This document shows, in pieces, positions 1 through 7,825 of a stretch of DNA of 17,622 nucleotides; position 1 is the stretch's first letter; every line of letters starts with the position of its first letter. This stretch comes from Desulfotomaculaceae bacterium. Its GTDB lineage: Bacteria; Bacillota; Desulfotomaculia; Desulfotomaculales; Pelotomaculaceae. The notes below the pieces were generated by a model. That model saw only the letters and a list, made by a program, of their open reading frames with translations, searched no databases and was not told where the DNA came from. The translations under genes were made by a program, and so were the position numbers. The stretch is taken from NCBI GenBank assembly GCA_028704035.1, contig JAQVLS010000007.1, positions 1 through 17,622 on the forward strand, given 5' to 3'.

Positions 1-1858
1 CCGCTCTTAACATAGATTCGGTGTCAGTCTCCCCTGCTCTCCCAGCAATAACAATCTCGCGGGTCGGACCAAGCATAAAGTCAATACCCATCAGAAAGTG
101 AGTATATCCCCACGGGTATTGCCCGATACTTCCAGAAAATGCTTTTATCTGCCTTTCAGCTATCTCTGTCAATTTCTCGTTAGCGGTCAGCCGGGCCAGA
201 CGCAATAGATTGAGCAGAGCCACCGAATTGCCGGACGGCATCGCTCCGTCGTAAACTTCTTTGGGGCGGGATATAAGCTGCTCCGCGTCCTTTCCATTAA
301 AATAAAAACCTCCGTTTTCCGCGTCCCAGAAAAGATCGATCATCTGTCCGGTAAGTTCCAGGGCTTGCTCCAGGTGGGAAGCGGCAAAATCAGCCTCATA
401 CAGTTCCCAAAGCCCCCAGGCTAGAAAAGCATAATCGTCCAGATACGCTGGATAGGCGGCTTCGCCATCGCGATAACGGGCCAGCAGCCTGCCGTCCGCC
501 CGCCTCAATTTTTGCATAATAAATTCCACAGCGTTTACCGCCGCCTTCCTGTAAGCATCCTCTCCGAACACCGCCGCCCCTCTGGCCAGGGCGGCGATCA
601 TCAGACCGTTCCAGGCGGTGAGAACCTTATCGTCCTTGTGAGGATGCACCCGCTTTTTACGGGCGTTGAAAAGCTTATTTCGCAGCGATTCAATATAACC
701 GGCAGTTACTTCTGTTTCAAGTGTTAATTCTCCAGCCTCGCTAAAAGGCGGCGCCGCAATCAGGTTAGGGATGCTCCGGCCCGCAAAATTTCCTCTGGTG
801 GTTATGTCATACAACCTGCAGTATATTTCTCCATCCTGATTACCTAAAATATCTTTGATTTCAGATGGAGTCCAGACATAAAACTTACCCTCCTCACCTT
901 CTGAGTCAGCGTCTTCCGCTGAATAAAACCCCCCTGCCGGCGAGGTCATGTCTCTCAATACATATGTAAAAATTTCTTTTGCCACCCGGGCGTATAGTTT
1001 CCGTCCCGTTGCCTGGTATCCCTCAATATACGCCAATGCCAGCAAGGCGTTGTCGTACAGCATCTTCTCAAAATGAGGCGCCAGCCACTTTTTATCTGTT
1101 GAATAGCGGGAAAAACCATAACCGATATGGTCATATATGCCGCCCCTGTACATGCGTTCAAGCGTCTGCTCCACCATGTCCAAGGCTTCCCCGTCATCCT
1201 TGCGTTTCCAGTAGCGCAGAAGGAAGGCCAGGTTATGGGGGGTAGGGAATTTAGGCGCTGTCCCGAACCCACCGTATTCTTTATCAAACATGCTCCTGGC
1301 CTGGAAAAAGGCTTGCAGCAGGGTTTTCCCAGTCAGCTCTTTACCATGACTATCACTTCTTTTCGTAAAGACAGAACTGCTTACTTTTTCGGCCATTTCA
1401 AGCAGCATATCCGGGTGCTGCCGCCACTTTTCACTCACCAGTATAAGGATTTCTACCAGGCCTGTCCTGCCCCATTTCTCATGTTTGGGGAAATAGGTCC
1501 CCGCGTAAAAAGGCTTTTTGTCAGGGGTCATTAATATGGTCAGCGGCCACCCTCCCTGGCCGGTCATAGCCTGGCACACGGACATATAGATATGGTCTAT
1601 GTCCGGTCTTTCCTCCCGGTCTACCTTTATGGAAACGAAGTTATGATTGAGGATCGCAGCTACTTCCTCATCTTCGAAAGACTCTTTTTCCATGACATGG
1701 CACCAGTGGCAGGTCGAATAACCCACACTTAGAAATACCGGGCAAGCACGCTTCTTTGCCTCTTCGAACGCCTCCTCAGACCAGGGATACCAGTCCACAG
1801 GGTTGTTGGCGTGCTGGAGGAGATATGGGCTTTTTTCCTTTGCAAGTCTGTTTCCCAT
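1..1858 (-). CDS. Thioredoxin-domain protein of the YyaL / DUF255 (SSP411, spermatogenesis-associated protein 20) family, partial at C-terminus
   Basis: The frame is open from an ATG at 1858 to the window edge, giving 619 residues. The family is usually about 680-690, so roughly the last 60-70 lie outside. A GGAGG site at 1867-1871 sits 8 nt before the ATG. The N-terminal 160 residues are the thioredoxin-like (Thioredox_DsbH) domain, opening with the family signature [18 protein letters not shown] and carrying a C50-H-W-C53 pair followed by [14 protein letters not shown] and FYAGTYFP follow. The remainder is the (alpha/alpha)6 barrel-like part resembling glycosidases and epimerases, with [40 protein letters not shown] and TAWNGLMI. 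The biochemical role of the family is unsettled; a thiol redox or sugar-processing role is only inferred. No frameshift was found when the reading frame was followed through. Confidence 0.95.
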   Translation of the reverse strand, partial: MGNRLAKEKSPYLLQHANNPVDWYPWSEEAFEEAKKRACPVFLSVGYSTCHWCHVMEKESFEDEEVAAILNHNFVSIKVDREERPDIDHIYMSVCQAMTGQGGWPLTILMTPDKKPFYAGTYFPKHEKWGRTGLVEILILVSEKWRQHPDMLLEMAEKVSSSVFTKRSDSHGKELTGKTLLQAFFQARSMFDKEYGGFGTAPKFPTPHNLAFLLRYWKRKDDGEALDMVEQTLERMYRGGIYDHIGYGFSRYSTDKKWLAPHFEKMLYDNALLALAYIEGYQATGRKLYARVAKEIFTYVLRDMTSPAGGFYSAEDADSEGEEGKFYVWTPSEIKDILGNQDGEIYCRLYDITTRGNFAGRSIPNLIAAPPFSEAGELTLETEVTAGYIESLRNKLFNARKKRVHPHKDDKVLTAWNGLMIAALARGAAVFGEDAYRKAAVNAVEFIMQKLRRADGRLLARYRDGEAAYPAYLDDYAFLAWGLWELYEADFAASHLEQALELTGQMIDLFWDAENGGFYFNGKDAEQLISRPKEVYDGAMPSGNSVALLNLLRLARLTANEKLTEIAERQIKAFSGSIGQYPWGYTHFLMGIDFMLGPTREIVIAGRAGETDTESMLRA

Positions 1859-2044
1859 TAAAAAAACCTCCAAATCGGTTTAAGGTTATTGTCCCAGAAA
1901 GGACGCAAGATAATATGAACGGATTATTACATAAAATTTCATTATTATCAATTTAGACATACTTGCCCGTAAAAGCTGCAGATGCGCAACAGAAGCGCGG
2001 ACAGGCAATATTTAGGGAAAGATTGACGTGTCCGTGGCTGCTGT
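1859..2044. other. Intergenic spacer between the CBO0543-like gene and the YyaL-type gene
   Basis: These 186 nt hold the ribosome binding site of the YyaL-type gene (1867-1871). I see no convincing terminator behind the CBO0543-like gene and no clear promoter with both hexamers. The two genes may be cotranscribed, but the gap is long enough to hide a promoter. Confidence 0.4.
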
Positions 2045-2491
2045 TCAAGAAAGCTTTTCAAACCTGAACAACCTGTGGTAGTAATAAAACAACGCAAACA
2101 AAAACCAGTCCGCCGGATAAGAAAACCCTATATTCCACCACTGGTGATATACTAGCAGCCCTGTCCTGTCATATAAATATTCCAGGCTTATCGCCGCCCC
2201 GGTCCAGACAAACCAGTACGCCGCCATGCGCCAGAACGTCTGTTTCTTAGGCAGCCATTGGATAAACAAGTATGTCACAACTAAAAATATCCCAGCATTA
2301 TTGGCCAAGTTTATGAACATGGGATTTCCGCCTTGATATTGCCAGAGGGGATAATGCTGAACAACCATGTCAGTTAGACAAGCAAGCATGGATGCTAAAA
2401 AAGACACCGGTAAAATTTCCCGCCAGCGTTTTTTATCAGAAAACAGGATCCAGACAATCCAGCTTGTTATAAAAACAACAAAGTGAAACAT
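2045..2491 (-). CDS. CBO0543-like small integral membrane protein
   Basis: This 148-residue protein has five likely membrane segments, at about residues 3-17, 27-45, 58-80, 88-106 and 124-140. The first loop is charged (DKKRWRE). The segment DMVVQHYPLWQYQGG and the aromatic-rich end (ADWFLFALFYYYHRLFRF) match the CBO0543 family found in Clostridia and Bacilli, whose function is unknown. The ATG at 2491 has a GAGG site 9 nt upstream. A terminator at 2538-2568 separates it from spoVT, so it probably has its own promoter in the short gap. Family membership is recognised from pattern; transport or spore-related roles would be guesses. Confidence 0.8.
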   Translation of the reverse strand: MFHFVVFITSWIVWILFSDKKRWREILPVSFLASMLACLTDMVVQHYPLWQYQGGNPMFINLANNAGIFLVVTYLFIQWLPKKQTFWRMAAYWFVWTGAAISLEYLYDRTGLLVYHQWWNIGFSYPADWFLFALFYYYHRLFRFEKLS

Positions 2492-2537
2492 TGCTAATTA
2501 CCTCGGAAAGACATTATTTGATTTTTGATATGTCCTT

Positions 2538-2568
2538 AAAAAACGGAAAGCCCCTCCAGGGGCTTCCG
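2538..2568 (-). terminator. Rho-independent terminator after spoVT
   Basis: Reading the minus strand, a GC-rich stem CGGAAGCCCC / GGGGCTTTCCG with loop TGGA and one bulged base (2544-2568) is followed by a run of six T (2543-2538). It begins two bases after the spoVT stop codon. Confidence 0.9.
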
Positions 2569-2570
2569 CT

Positions 2571-3107
2571 TTAAGATTCCATTTGTTTAGCCAGAAATCC
2601 CGCTGCGGTTTCGGCCAGTTTGGTTTCCAGATCGCCCATCTGCACACCGGATTCCTTGGTGGCGATAATAACGGCGCCTAACGTGTCCCCTCCAGCTATA
2701 ATCGGAGCTATAACAGCTGAATTGAAACTGACATCTTCATCAATAGTCAGGTAACAGGGCTCGTTAAAAATAGCCCTCTTTCTGTCGGCCATAACTTTTT
2801 CGACGTCCGGGCTAATCTGCTTATTCATAAGCAGTTTCTTAGGGGCACCGGCTAGTGCTATAATCGTGTCCTTGTCCGCGATACATGAGATATGGCCCAG
2901 TGATTCGTTTAGAGAATCTGCATATTCCGTAGCAAATTCCCCCAGTTCCCCGATAGGAGAATATTTCTTTAATATGACTTCTCCATCCCTATCAGTAAAG
3001 ATTTCAAGAGGATCTCCTTCCCGGATCCGCATTGTCCGCCTTATTTCTTTCGGTATCACCACTCTGCCGAGGTCATCGATACGACGCACGATTCCTGTAG
3101 CTTTCAA
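2571..3107 (-). CDS. spoVT: Stage V sporulation protein T, AbrB-type transcription factor
   Basis: SpoVT is a forespore transcription factor that modulates sigma-G-dependent genes in Bacillus. The 178 residues match the family's full length. Residues 1-50 are the AbrB/SpoVT swapped-hairpin DNA-binding domain (ATGIVRRIDDLGRVVIPKEI, then RIREGDPLEIF), and residues 55-178 form the GAF-like C-terminal domain. The start is a TTG at 3105-3107; it gives the canonical KATGIVRRIDDLGR start and has an AAGGGG site (3117-3122) 9 nt upstream. The gene is monocistronic by appearance, with a strong terminator directly behind it. It is strong evidence for an endospore former. Confidence 0.97.
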   Translation of the reverse strand: MKATGIVRRIDDLGRVVIPKEIRRTMRIREGDPLEIFTDRDGEVILKKYSPIGELGEFATEYADSLNESLGHISCIADKDTIIALAGAPKKLLMNKQISPDVEKVMADRKRAIFNEPCYLTIDEDVSFNSAVIAPIIAGGDTLGAVIIATKESGVQMGDLETKLAETAAGFLAKQMES

Positions 3108-3127
3108 CCTTCTTCACCCCTTCTTAT

Positions 3128-3155
3128 TAATATGCTTACCCATATATACTTATAC
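3128..3155 (-). promoter_or_regulatory. Possible forespore (sigma-G-like) promoter of spoVT
   Basis: On the minus strand GTATA (3155-3151) and CATATTA (3134-3128) fit the sigma-G element consensus GHATR and CATWHTA. The spacer is 16 nt, one or two shorter than usual, and the implied transcription start would fall on the edge of the ribosome binding site. It is biologically apt because Bacillus spoVT is transcribed by sigma-G, but sequence support is modest. Confidence 0.3.
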
Positions 3156-3504
3156 GGATCTGTTGAGTCCTTAAGAGGGTTTTCATGCTTCATCCAGAAA
3201 GATAAGGGCAGATACCATTCAAAAACCAGGAGACCTTACCATGATAAAAAATTACAATTTTTGCAAGATTGCCAGGCGCCTGTCAGCAAGGTGTCGCTTC
3301 TTAAAGCCTCAAATTACTCATCTCTGGACGTGACGCTGGAATCTGTCACTACTTATAATGGTAGGGAAATGATATCTCCTTAATTACCTGAAAACTGTTA
3401 TTAGTTTTAACAAAAATGGGATTTATATTAATAAAAATATTACCAATTTGTTGGACTACTGCAAAAAGCTATCTCTTCATGTACCGAAAGGCTCCCTGTG
3501 AAAA
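3156..3504. other. Intergenic region between the cold-shock gene and spoVT, no supported gene
   Basis: About 350 nt upstream of spoVT. Open frames on the plus strand (3132-3383, 83 codons) lack a ribosome binding site and have no protein-like composition. A 30-codon frame at 3241-3333 has an AGGAG 8 nt upstream of ATG but encodes an unremarkable basic peptide. No tRNA, riboswitch or repeat was recognised. Confidence 0.5.
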
Positions 3505-3534
3505 GCAAAAAGCCAGCATTGCCGGCTTTTTTGC
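3505..3534 (-). terminator. Terminator hairpin behind the cold-shock gene, possibly bidirectional
   Basis: A near-perfect inverted repeat: minus-strand AGCCGGC-AAT-GCTGGCT flanked by A and T runs (GCAAAAAA ... TTTTTGC). It lies 36 nt past the cold-shock stop codon. The T-rich tails on both strands would let it work in either direction. Confidence 0.85.
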
Positions 3535-3569
3535 TGAAAATCGTTAAATTATATGAAATAAATATTTTT

Positions 3570-3767
3570 TTATAATTTAACAACGTTTGCGGCCTGAGGA
3601 CCCCGCGCACCCTGAACAACGTCAAATTCCACACTTTCACCCTCGTCCAGCGTTTTGAAACCTTCAGTCTGGATTGAAGAAAAATGCACAAAGACATCTC
3701 CGCCTTCTTCGGTTTCAATAAATCCAAATCCTTTACCCGCATTAAACCATTTTACCTTACCTTGCAT
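3570..3767 (-). CDS. csp: Cold-shock domain protein (CspA/CspB type)
   Basis: This single-domain nucleic-acid-binding protein (65 residues from ATG 3767) acts as an RNA chaperone in its family. RNP1 (KGFGFIE, residues 14-20) and RNP2 (VFVHFSSI, 25-32) are intact, and the opening MQGKVKWFN is canonical. An in-frame TTG at 3771-3773, two codons upstream, is 6 nt from the AGGAGG at 3780-3785, while the ATG is 12 nt from it. The TTG may therefore be the true start, giving [11 protein letters not shown] and 67 residues; sequence alone does not settle this. A sigma-A promoter lies at 3818-3846 and a terminator at 3505-3534, so it is a single-gene unit. Confidence 0.96.
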   Translation of the reverse strand: MQGKVKWFNAGKGFGFIETEEGGDVFVHFSSIQTEGFKTLDEGESVEFDVVQGARGPQAANVVKL

Positions 3768-3817
3768 TATCAAACATAACCTCCTAAATTTACCTCTCGG
3801 CGAATCACACAGGTATT

Positions 3818-3846
3818 ACTATATACCTTTATGGCGCAAGATACAA
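3818..3846 (-). promoter_or_regulatory. Sigma-A promoter of the cold-shock gene
   Basis: On the minus strand TTGTAT (3846-3841) and TATAGT (3823-3818) are separated by 17 nt. The transcript would start near 3811 and have a leader of about 45 nt. Confidence 0.6.
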
Positions 3847-3918
3847 GCCATATCTTACACCCTTATATTTTAACCACCTGCGGCCGTTATTATACGTTTC
3901 GTTTTTATCGTTAAACTA

Positions 3919-4167
3919 TCATTTGAGTTTGCATTCTTCGAGGATGAGTTTTTTTATTTCTTTCCGTTCAGGGACCTTGCCTTCGGTCTTGACCTTGCCG
4001 TCAATTACTATTGCCGGTAAAGACTTAACATTGCAGGAACTGATCACCTGTCTGTCTTCTACCATGTCAACACCGGCTGTCAGGTCCAGTTCAGCAAGCG
4101 CATTGATTACTTCCATCAGCAACTGGTGACAACGTGGGCATCCCACTCCGAGCACTTTGATTTCCAA
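3919..4167 (-). CDS. Small thioredoxin-like protein (Thioredoxin_3 / redox-active disulfide family)
   Basis: The 82-residue protein has a compact thioredoxin fold without the N-terminal extension. The active-site motif C10-P-R-C13 follows the first beta strand (EIKVLGVG), the cis-proline is at P51 in KSLPAIVIDG, and a further cysteine is at C45. The start is TTG 4165-4167, supported by GGAGG at 4177-4181, 8 nt away. It begins 70 nt after the nrdJ stop, with no clear terminator between, so cotranscription with nrdJ is likely. In the family these are dithiol oxidoreductases. The inferred role here is reductant for the reductase upstream, comparable to NrdH, but this is not shown by sequence. 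Confidence 0.88.
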   Translation of the reverse strand: MEIKVLGVGCPRCHQLLMEVINALAELDLTAGVDMVEDRQVISSCNVKSLPAIVIDGKVKTEGKVPERKEIKKLILEECKLK

Positions 4168-4237
4168 GAAATAAACCTCCTAATACTACTGCTTTTAGGT
4201 TAAAACTACACAGGCATGCTAATGCTTTAGCAGCGAA

Positions 4238-7200
4238 CTAGCACCGGGCCGCTCCGCAATTCCTGCACACCAGACAGCCTTCAGCCCTCTCCAGGGTCGC
4301 TTCACCGCACATCTCGCATATTTTCCCCCTGCTTGCGTTTGTTCTCTCCGAACAGCCGCCGCAGCGCTGGTTTAGTTCAGATTTGACCTTGTTAAGCTGT
4401 TTGGCAATTGCTGAGGCGCATGACCTGCCCGGAGATACCTTTTTGCCCTGGCCCCGGGCCAGCATGTATGACGGGCAGGAGTGGGTACCTTCCAGCTGCT
4501 CTGTTATATCTTCAATAGAGATACCGCCCCGGATAGCCAGGCTGATCAACCGGGAGGCCGCCTCGGTGTATACCAGGCAGCCGCCGTCAGAGCCGGTGGT
4601 GATAAAGGTTTCCAATATTTCCCCGCTGTCAGGCCGGTAGTTTATGGTCAGGTAAATCTTGCCGCAACCGGTGTCAAGACGGTGGGTCATTCCCTGGGCG
4701 CAGACTGGGCGGGGCAGGATCTCACCGCGCCGCAGCTCCGCGGCCGGCCCGGCGGCCTGTCCGCCGCCTACCGTTACCGTTCCCTCTTTGCAGCCTTCTC
4801 TAAAAACTGTGACCCCCTTAAGGCCCAAATCAAAAGCGGTCTTATAGCACGTTCCGATGTCCTCTGCGGAAGCTTCCTCAGGTAGGTTTATTGTCTTTGA
4901 TACCGCGTTGTCCACATGTTTTTGTACCGCCGCCTGCATCAGGAGGTGGGCGATGGGGGTGATTTCCTGCGCCCCCCTGAAGATGCCGGCAACCCCCTCC
5001 GGTATCTCTTCCATCCCCTGGCAGGAACCTTTTTCTGCAACGGAAGCTAGTGTTTCCGCCGGGATATCATAGCCTTTTATGTATTCCAGAAACAGGGGCG
5101 AGAACACCTTCAGGTCGCCGGCCACGTTGGTAGACTTTGTATAGGCCACGGCAAATATCGGCTCCACCCCGTAACCCTCGCAGCCCGCCATAGTGGTAAC
5201 CGAACCTGTCGGGGCAATGGTAATGCAGGCTGCGTTCCGGCGCCGCGCGTCCGGGTAAAAGACGCTCTTATTCCACAGCGGGAAGCACCCCTTTTCTTCT
5301 GCCAGCTGCGCTGAAGCAGTATGCGCCGCCTGGCGTATCAGCCCGGCAACATTACCGGCCAGTTCCCTGCCCTCAGCGGAGTCATAAGCCAGCCCGGCTT
5401 TAATCAGCGCGTCTGCCAGCCCGGTAAAGCCCAGCCCGATCTTCCTGGTCGCTCTGGTCGCCGCAGCTATTACAGGCAGTGGATAATCTGCTACATCTAT
5501 GAGGTTGTCCAAGAAACGCACAGCTACGTTGACGATTTCTGTTAATAGCTCTTTATCCAGTACGCCGCCGACGGTAATCATTCTGTCCAGGTTGACGCTG
5601 CCCAGCAGGCAGGACTCGCCGGGGCTAAGCGGCTGCTCCCCGCAGTTATGGGCACAGATGCCATTGGCGTCAAATGCGTTCAACCCCGGTACGCATACAT
5701 CGTACACGTCCTCGTTTCCCAGTTCCACTACTGATGATACGGTTGCTAAAAAGCGCTCCTTATTCATTTTTTGTTTATACTTACCAATTAAATCTTTTAA
5801 TTTTTGAGCTTTCTCGTTGTCAAAGAAATTAACGCTTTCAGCAAATATCAACATATTATCTCTACTGATGATCAGCTCATGCTGTGCTATTGTATTAAGC
5901 TTTGCTCCAGCTTGTCGCCTGTTTTGGTAAACACTGCTGGCAATACCCAGACGCAGCAGCATACGTTGTACCGCGTATAGAATACTTAAATCATTTTGCG
6001 GCAAACGGATGCTTATGCCTTTTTCATGGTCACCGATCACAGTACCGCCTGAATCGAATAATCCACACAAAAAGCCGCGATAACCATCGGAAGAAGCCAT
6101 CTCTATTTCACGGGTAACGGCTTTACAACCCGGAAACATTCCCATGTTATTAGTCAGGTCTCTTGAAAAATTTAGTTTCAAGCGATATTCGCATTTCTCT
6201 TTGACCTTTATCCCCCCCTTGAAATCACGGCGGTGGGGTTTGTTCGCGTATTCCAAAGCTTTATCCATCACGCTGCAAGAAGCGCCGGGCAGATCACCAT
6301 TAACTGCCGGCTCCCTGCTCCAAACAGACATTATGCCCGCCTCTTGTTTAAGGGTTCCATCCCCTGACAAGAGGCCCAGTAAGTAGCCTTCTTCTTCCGT
6401 AAGCACGCCGGGCCAACTAGCCAGAGCCCTGTGATTATGTAAAACTATTTTATCTCCGGGCGCCAAATCTGCGACAGGTGTCCATTCTTTTTTTATCAAA
6501 TAGCGGGTTTTACTGGCCGCCTTGAGGACCTTATGGTCAGCGGTAAGTCTAATGCTATAACCTTCACAAGTATCCAACCTCACCACTTGTTTTACCCCGG
6601 TCTTAAAAAAACCGCTACTGCTGGTTTTATAAGAGCAGCCATCAGCAATAACGTTAAATTGAGACCCTAGCAGATCAACAACCTGCCGGGGGCCTTCATC
6701 TGTCATAACCCATGTGCTGCCGGTAACGCACGGGTTAGTAGCATTGATCGGGTTCTCCGGCACGGGGTTGCCTTCCTGCAGCCTGTCCAGAAAGATCACA
6801 CCCGGGTCGCCGCAGCTGTGGGCCGCTTCAATAATCATCCCCCGCAGCTGGCGCGCGGGCAATTCCTGGCGCACCTCGCCGTTGAAGACCAACTGCCAGG
6901 GCAGATCTTTATCCAGCGCCTCCATGAACTTGTCCGTTACTCCCACCGAAAGGTTGAAGTTTGTCAGCCCCCCGTCTTTTTTGGCCTCAATAAAGTCGAC
7001 AACCTCCGGATGGTCGATGTCCAATATGCCTATTATAGCGCCGCGTCTCACACCGCCCTGTTTGACCATGCCGGCGGAGGCGTCGTACAGCCTGAGCAAT
7101 TCAACCACTCCGGACGCCTTTCCCTTGGTGGTTGCTACCAAATCTCCCCTGGGCCTGATCGATGAAAAATTGTAGCCTACACCGCCGCCGGATTTAAAAA

Positions 7201-7522
7201 CAAGCGCCGTATCCTTAAGGGTATCATACATGGACTCGAGCGTATCTCCCACCGCGAGCACAAAACACGCCCCGGGCTGCCAGGGGCGGTCCGTTTTGCC
7301 CATGTTGGCCCAGATGGGGGTGGAAGGGATGAATAACAGCTCACCTAAAACGTGGCTGAATTTTTCTTCCCAGGCTTTTTGATCTGCTTTTTCGGCGCCC
7401 GCGGCAGTCCTGGCCAGACGCGAAACAGCTTCCGCAAAGGTTTCACTGATTTGCCCGTTTTCATCTTTCCCGGCGTACCGGGCGTCAAACACTTTTTGGC
7501 CGGCTGGAGTCAGCTGACGCAT
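4238..7522 (-). CDS. nrdJ: Adenosylcobalamin-dependent (class II) ribonucleoside-diphosphate reductase, interrupted by an intein
   Basis: The enzyme makes deoxyribonucleotides from ribonucleotides using a B12-derived thiyl radical. The precursor has 1094 residues; removing the intein (265-626) leaves 732, normal for the family. Host landmarks: RNR N-terminal region 1-70; C86 in PGACFVL, partner of C638 in GESCLLGS as the redox pair; SGGGVGYNFS at 111-120; NP (263-264) joined after splicing to CGEQPLSP (627 on), where C627 is the thiyl-radical cysteine and E629 the substrate-binding acid; PTGSVTTMAG at 771-780; TSCPD-type domain about 945-1045; and a Cys-rich tail with C1054, C1057, C1069, C1072, C1083, C1086, C1089 and C1094, which should bind zinc or carry reducing equivalents. 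ATG 7522 has AAGGTGG 7 nt upstream. No ATP cone is seen. Confidence 0.97.
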   Translation of the reverse strand: MRQLTPAGQKVFDARYAGKDENGQISETFAEAVSRLARTAAGAEKADQKAWEEKFSHVLGELLFIPSTPIWANMGKTDRPWQPGACFVLAVGDTLESMYDTLKDTALVFKSGGGVGYNFSSIRPRGDLVATTKGKASGVVELLRLYDASAGMVKQGGVRRGAIIGILDIDHPEVVDFIEAKKDGGLTNFNLSVGVTDKFMEALDKDLPWQLVFNGEVRQELPARQLRGMIIEAAHSCGDPGVIFLDRLQEGNPVPENPINATNPCVTGSTWVMTDEGPRQVVDLLGSQFNVIADGCSYKTSSSGFFKTGVKQVVRLDTCEGYSIRLTADHKVLKAASKTRYLIKKEWTPVADLAPGDKIVLHNHRALASWPGVLTEEEGYLLGLLSGDGTLKQEAGIMSVWSREPAVNGDLPGASCSVMDKALEYANKPHRRDFKGGIKVKEKCEYRLKLNFSRDLTNNMGMFPGCKAVTREIEMASSDGYRGFLCGLFDSGGTVIGDHEKGISIRLPQNDLSILYAVQRMLLRLGIASSVYQNRRQAGAKLNTIAQHELIISRDNMLIFAESVNFFDNEKAQKLKDLIGKYKQKMNKERFLATVSSVVELGNEDVYDVCVPGLNAFDANGICAHNCGEQPLSPGESCLLGSVNLDRMITVGGVLDKELLTEIVNVAVRFLDNLIDVADYPLPVIAAATRATRKIGLGFTGLADALIKAGLAYDSAEGRELAGNVAGLIRQAAHTASAQLAEEKGCFPLWNKSVFYPDARRRNAACITIAPTGSVTTMAGCEGYGVEPIFAVAYTKSTNVAGDLKVFSPLFLEYIKGYDIPAETLASVAEKGSCQGMEEIPEGVAGIFRGAQEITPIAHLLMQAAVQKHVDNAVSKTINLPEEASAEDIGTCYKTAFDLGLKGVTVFREGCKEGTVTVGGGQAAGPAAELRRGEILPRPVCAQGMTHRLDTGCGKIYLTINYRPDSGEILETFITTGSDGGCLVYTEAASRLISLAIRGGISIEDITEQLEGTHSCPSYMLARGQGKKVSPGRSCASAIAKQLNKVKSELNQRCGGCSERTNASRGKICEMCGEATLERAEGCLVCRNCGAARC
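5645..6730 (-). mobile_element. Intein with degenerate LAGLIDADG homing endonuclease, inside nrdJ
   Basis: This is a 362-residue protein intron in frame in NrdJ. It begins with C265 (CVTGSTWVMTDEGPRQV, block A), has block B GYSIRLTADH (T-x-x-H), block F DVYDVCVPGLNAFDANG, and ends at H625-N626 followed by C627 as the +1 nucleophile. All standard splicing residues are present, so splicing should be functional. The central part carries a LAGLIDADG endonuclease: motif 1 YLLGLLSGDG (380-389) keeps its acidic residue D388, but motif 2 GFLCGLFDSGG (484-493) has Gly492 where the catalytic Asp is expected. Homing activity is therefore probably lost or reduced. Insertion at the radical-cysteine loop is a known hot spot for reductase inteins. 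Confidence 0.95.
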
Positions 7523-7573
7523 AAGAATACCACCTTCAGTCTATTTGCTTAGTTTTTAAAGAAAAAAATATTG

Positions 7574-7614
7574 ATACAATATGTATTGGTATGATTATAC
7601 CAGATATATTGTGG
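7574..7614 (-). promoter_or_regulatory. nrdJ promoter with extended -10 and two NrdR-box-like sites
   Basis: On the minus strand TGGTATAAT gives an extended -10 (TATAAT at 7599-7594). No good -35 is at 17 nt. Two 16-bp imperfect palindromes flank the -10: 7599-7614 (ACCAGATATATTGTGG on plus) and 7574-7589 (ATACAATATGTATTGG on plus). Each fits about 12 of 16 positions of the NrdR consensus acaCwAtATaTwGtgt. The centre spacing of 25 bp differs from the typical 31-32 bp, so NrdR control is a hypothesis. The leader to the ATG would be about 65 nt. Confidence 0.45.
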
Positions 7615-7670
7615 TCAATATTTTTTCAAGCTATATTATTTACCTCACGGTAACCAAATAAATATATAAG

Positions 7671-7693
7671 CGGGCAGTTTTAGGTCTTGCCCG
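7671..7693 (-). terminator. Probable weak terminator of the dismutase operon
   Basis: On the minus strand a 6-bp stem CGGGCA / TGCCCG with an 11-nt loop is followed by an AT-rich tail (CTTATATATTTATT). It lies 10 nt after the microORF stop codon and ahead of the nrdJ promoter. The tail is not a clean T run, so strength is uncertain. Confidence 0.5.
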
Positions 7694-7702
7694 GGACCAA
7701 AG

Positions 7703-7759
7703 CTAACAGCCGCCTTTGCAGTGGGCTACCGCCCGTAGCATGTATCTTTTCTTGAGCAT
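7703..7759 (-). CDS. Candidate 18-residue cysteine-ended microprotein downstream of sodA
   Basis: An ATG at 7759 is preceded by AGAGGAGGG (GGAGGG at 7765-7770), 5 nt away, as strong a ribosome binding site as any in the window. The reading frame encodes MLKKRYMLRAVAHCKGGC and stops at TAG. It is basic at the front and ends in a C-K-G-G-C pair. It lies 66 nt after the sodA stop and just before a hairpin, so it is probably the last cistron of the dismutase operon. I do not recognise the family. It could be a metal- or thiol-binding peptide, a modified-peptide precursor or a leader peptide. It could also be chance, though the binding site argues against that. Confidence 0.5.
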   Translation of the reverse strand: MLKKRYMLRAVAHCKGGC

Positions 7760-7825
7760 ATTATCCCTCCTCTCATAAAACCTGTAGAAAACTTTGAAAA
7801 ACAGCATAGGCTCTATTGTCAGTGT

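Noticed and set aside
3241..3333. 30-codon plus-strand frame with AGGAG before its ATG
   Set aside because: Composition is not protein-like, it lies opposite to the surrounding genes, and there is no promoter or terminator; the SD alone is not enough.
3132..3383. 83-codon plus-strand frame upstream of spoVT
   Set aside because: It has no SD and no recognisable motif, and it overlaps the spoVT promoter region.
7523..7700. Cobalamin riboswitch ahead of the B12-dependent reductase
   Set aside because: No B12-box-like sequence or long structured leader; the leader from the proposed start is only about 65 nt.
7703..7759. Readthrough (pyrrolysine) at the TAG of the microORF
   Set aside because: Past the TAG the frame crosses the hairpin and shows no protein-like sequence; other genes here (nrdJ, cheB) also simply end at TAG.
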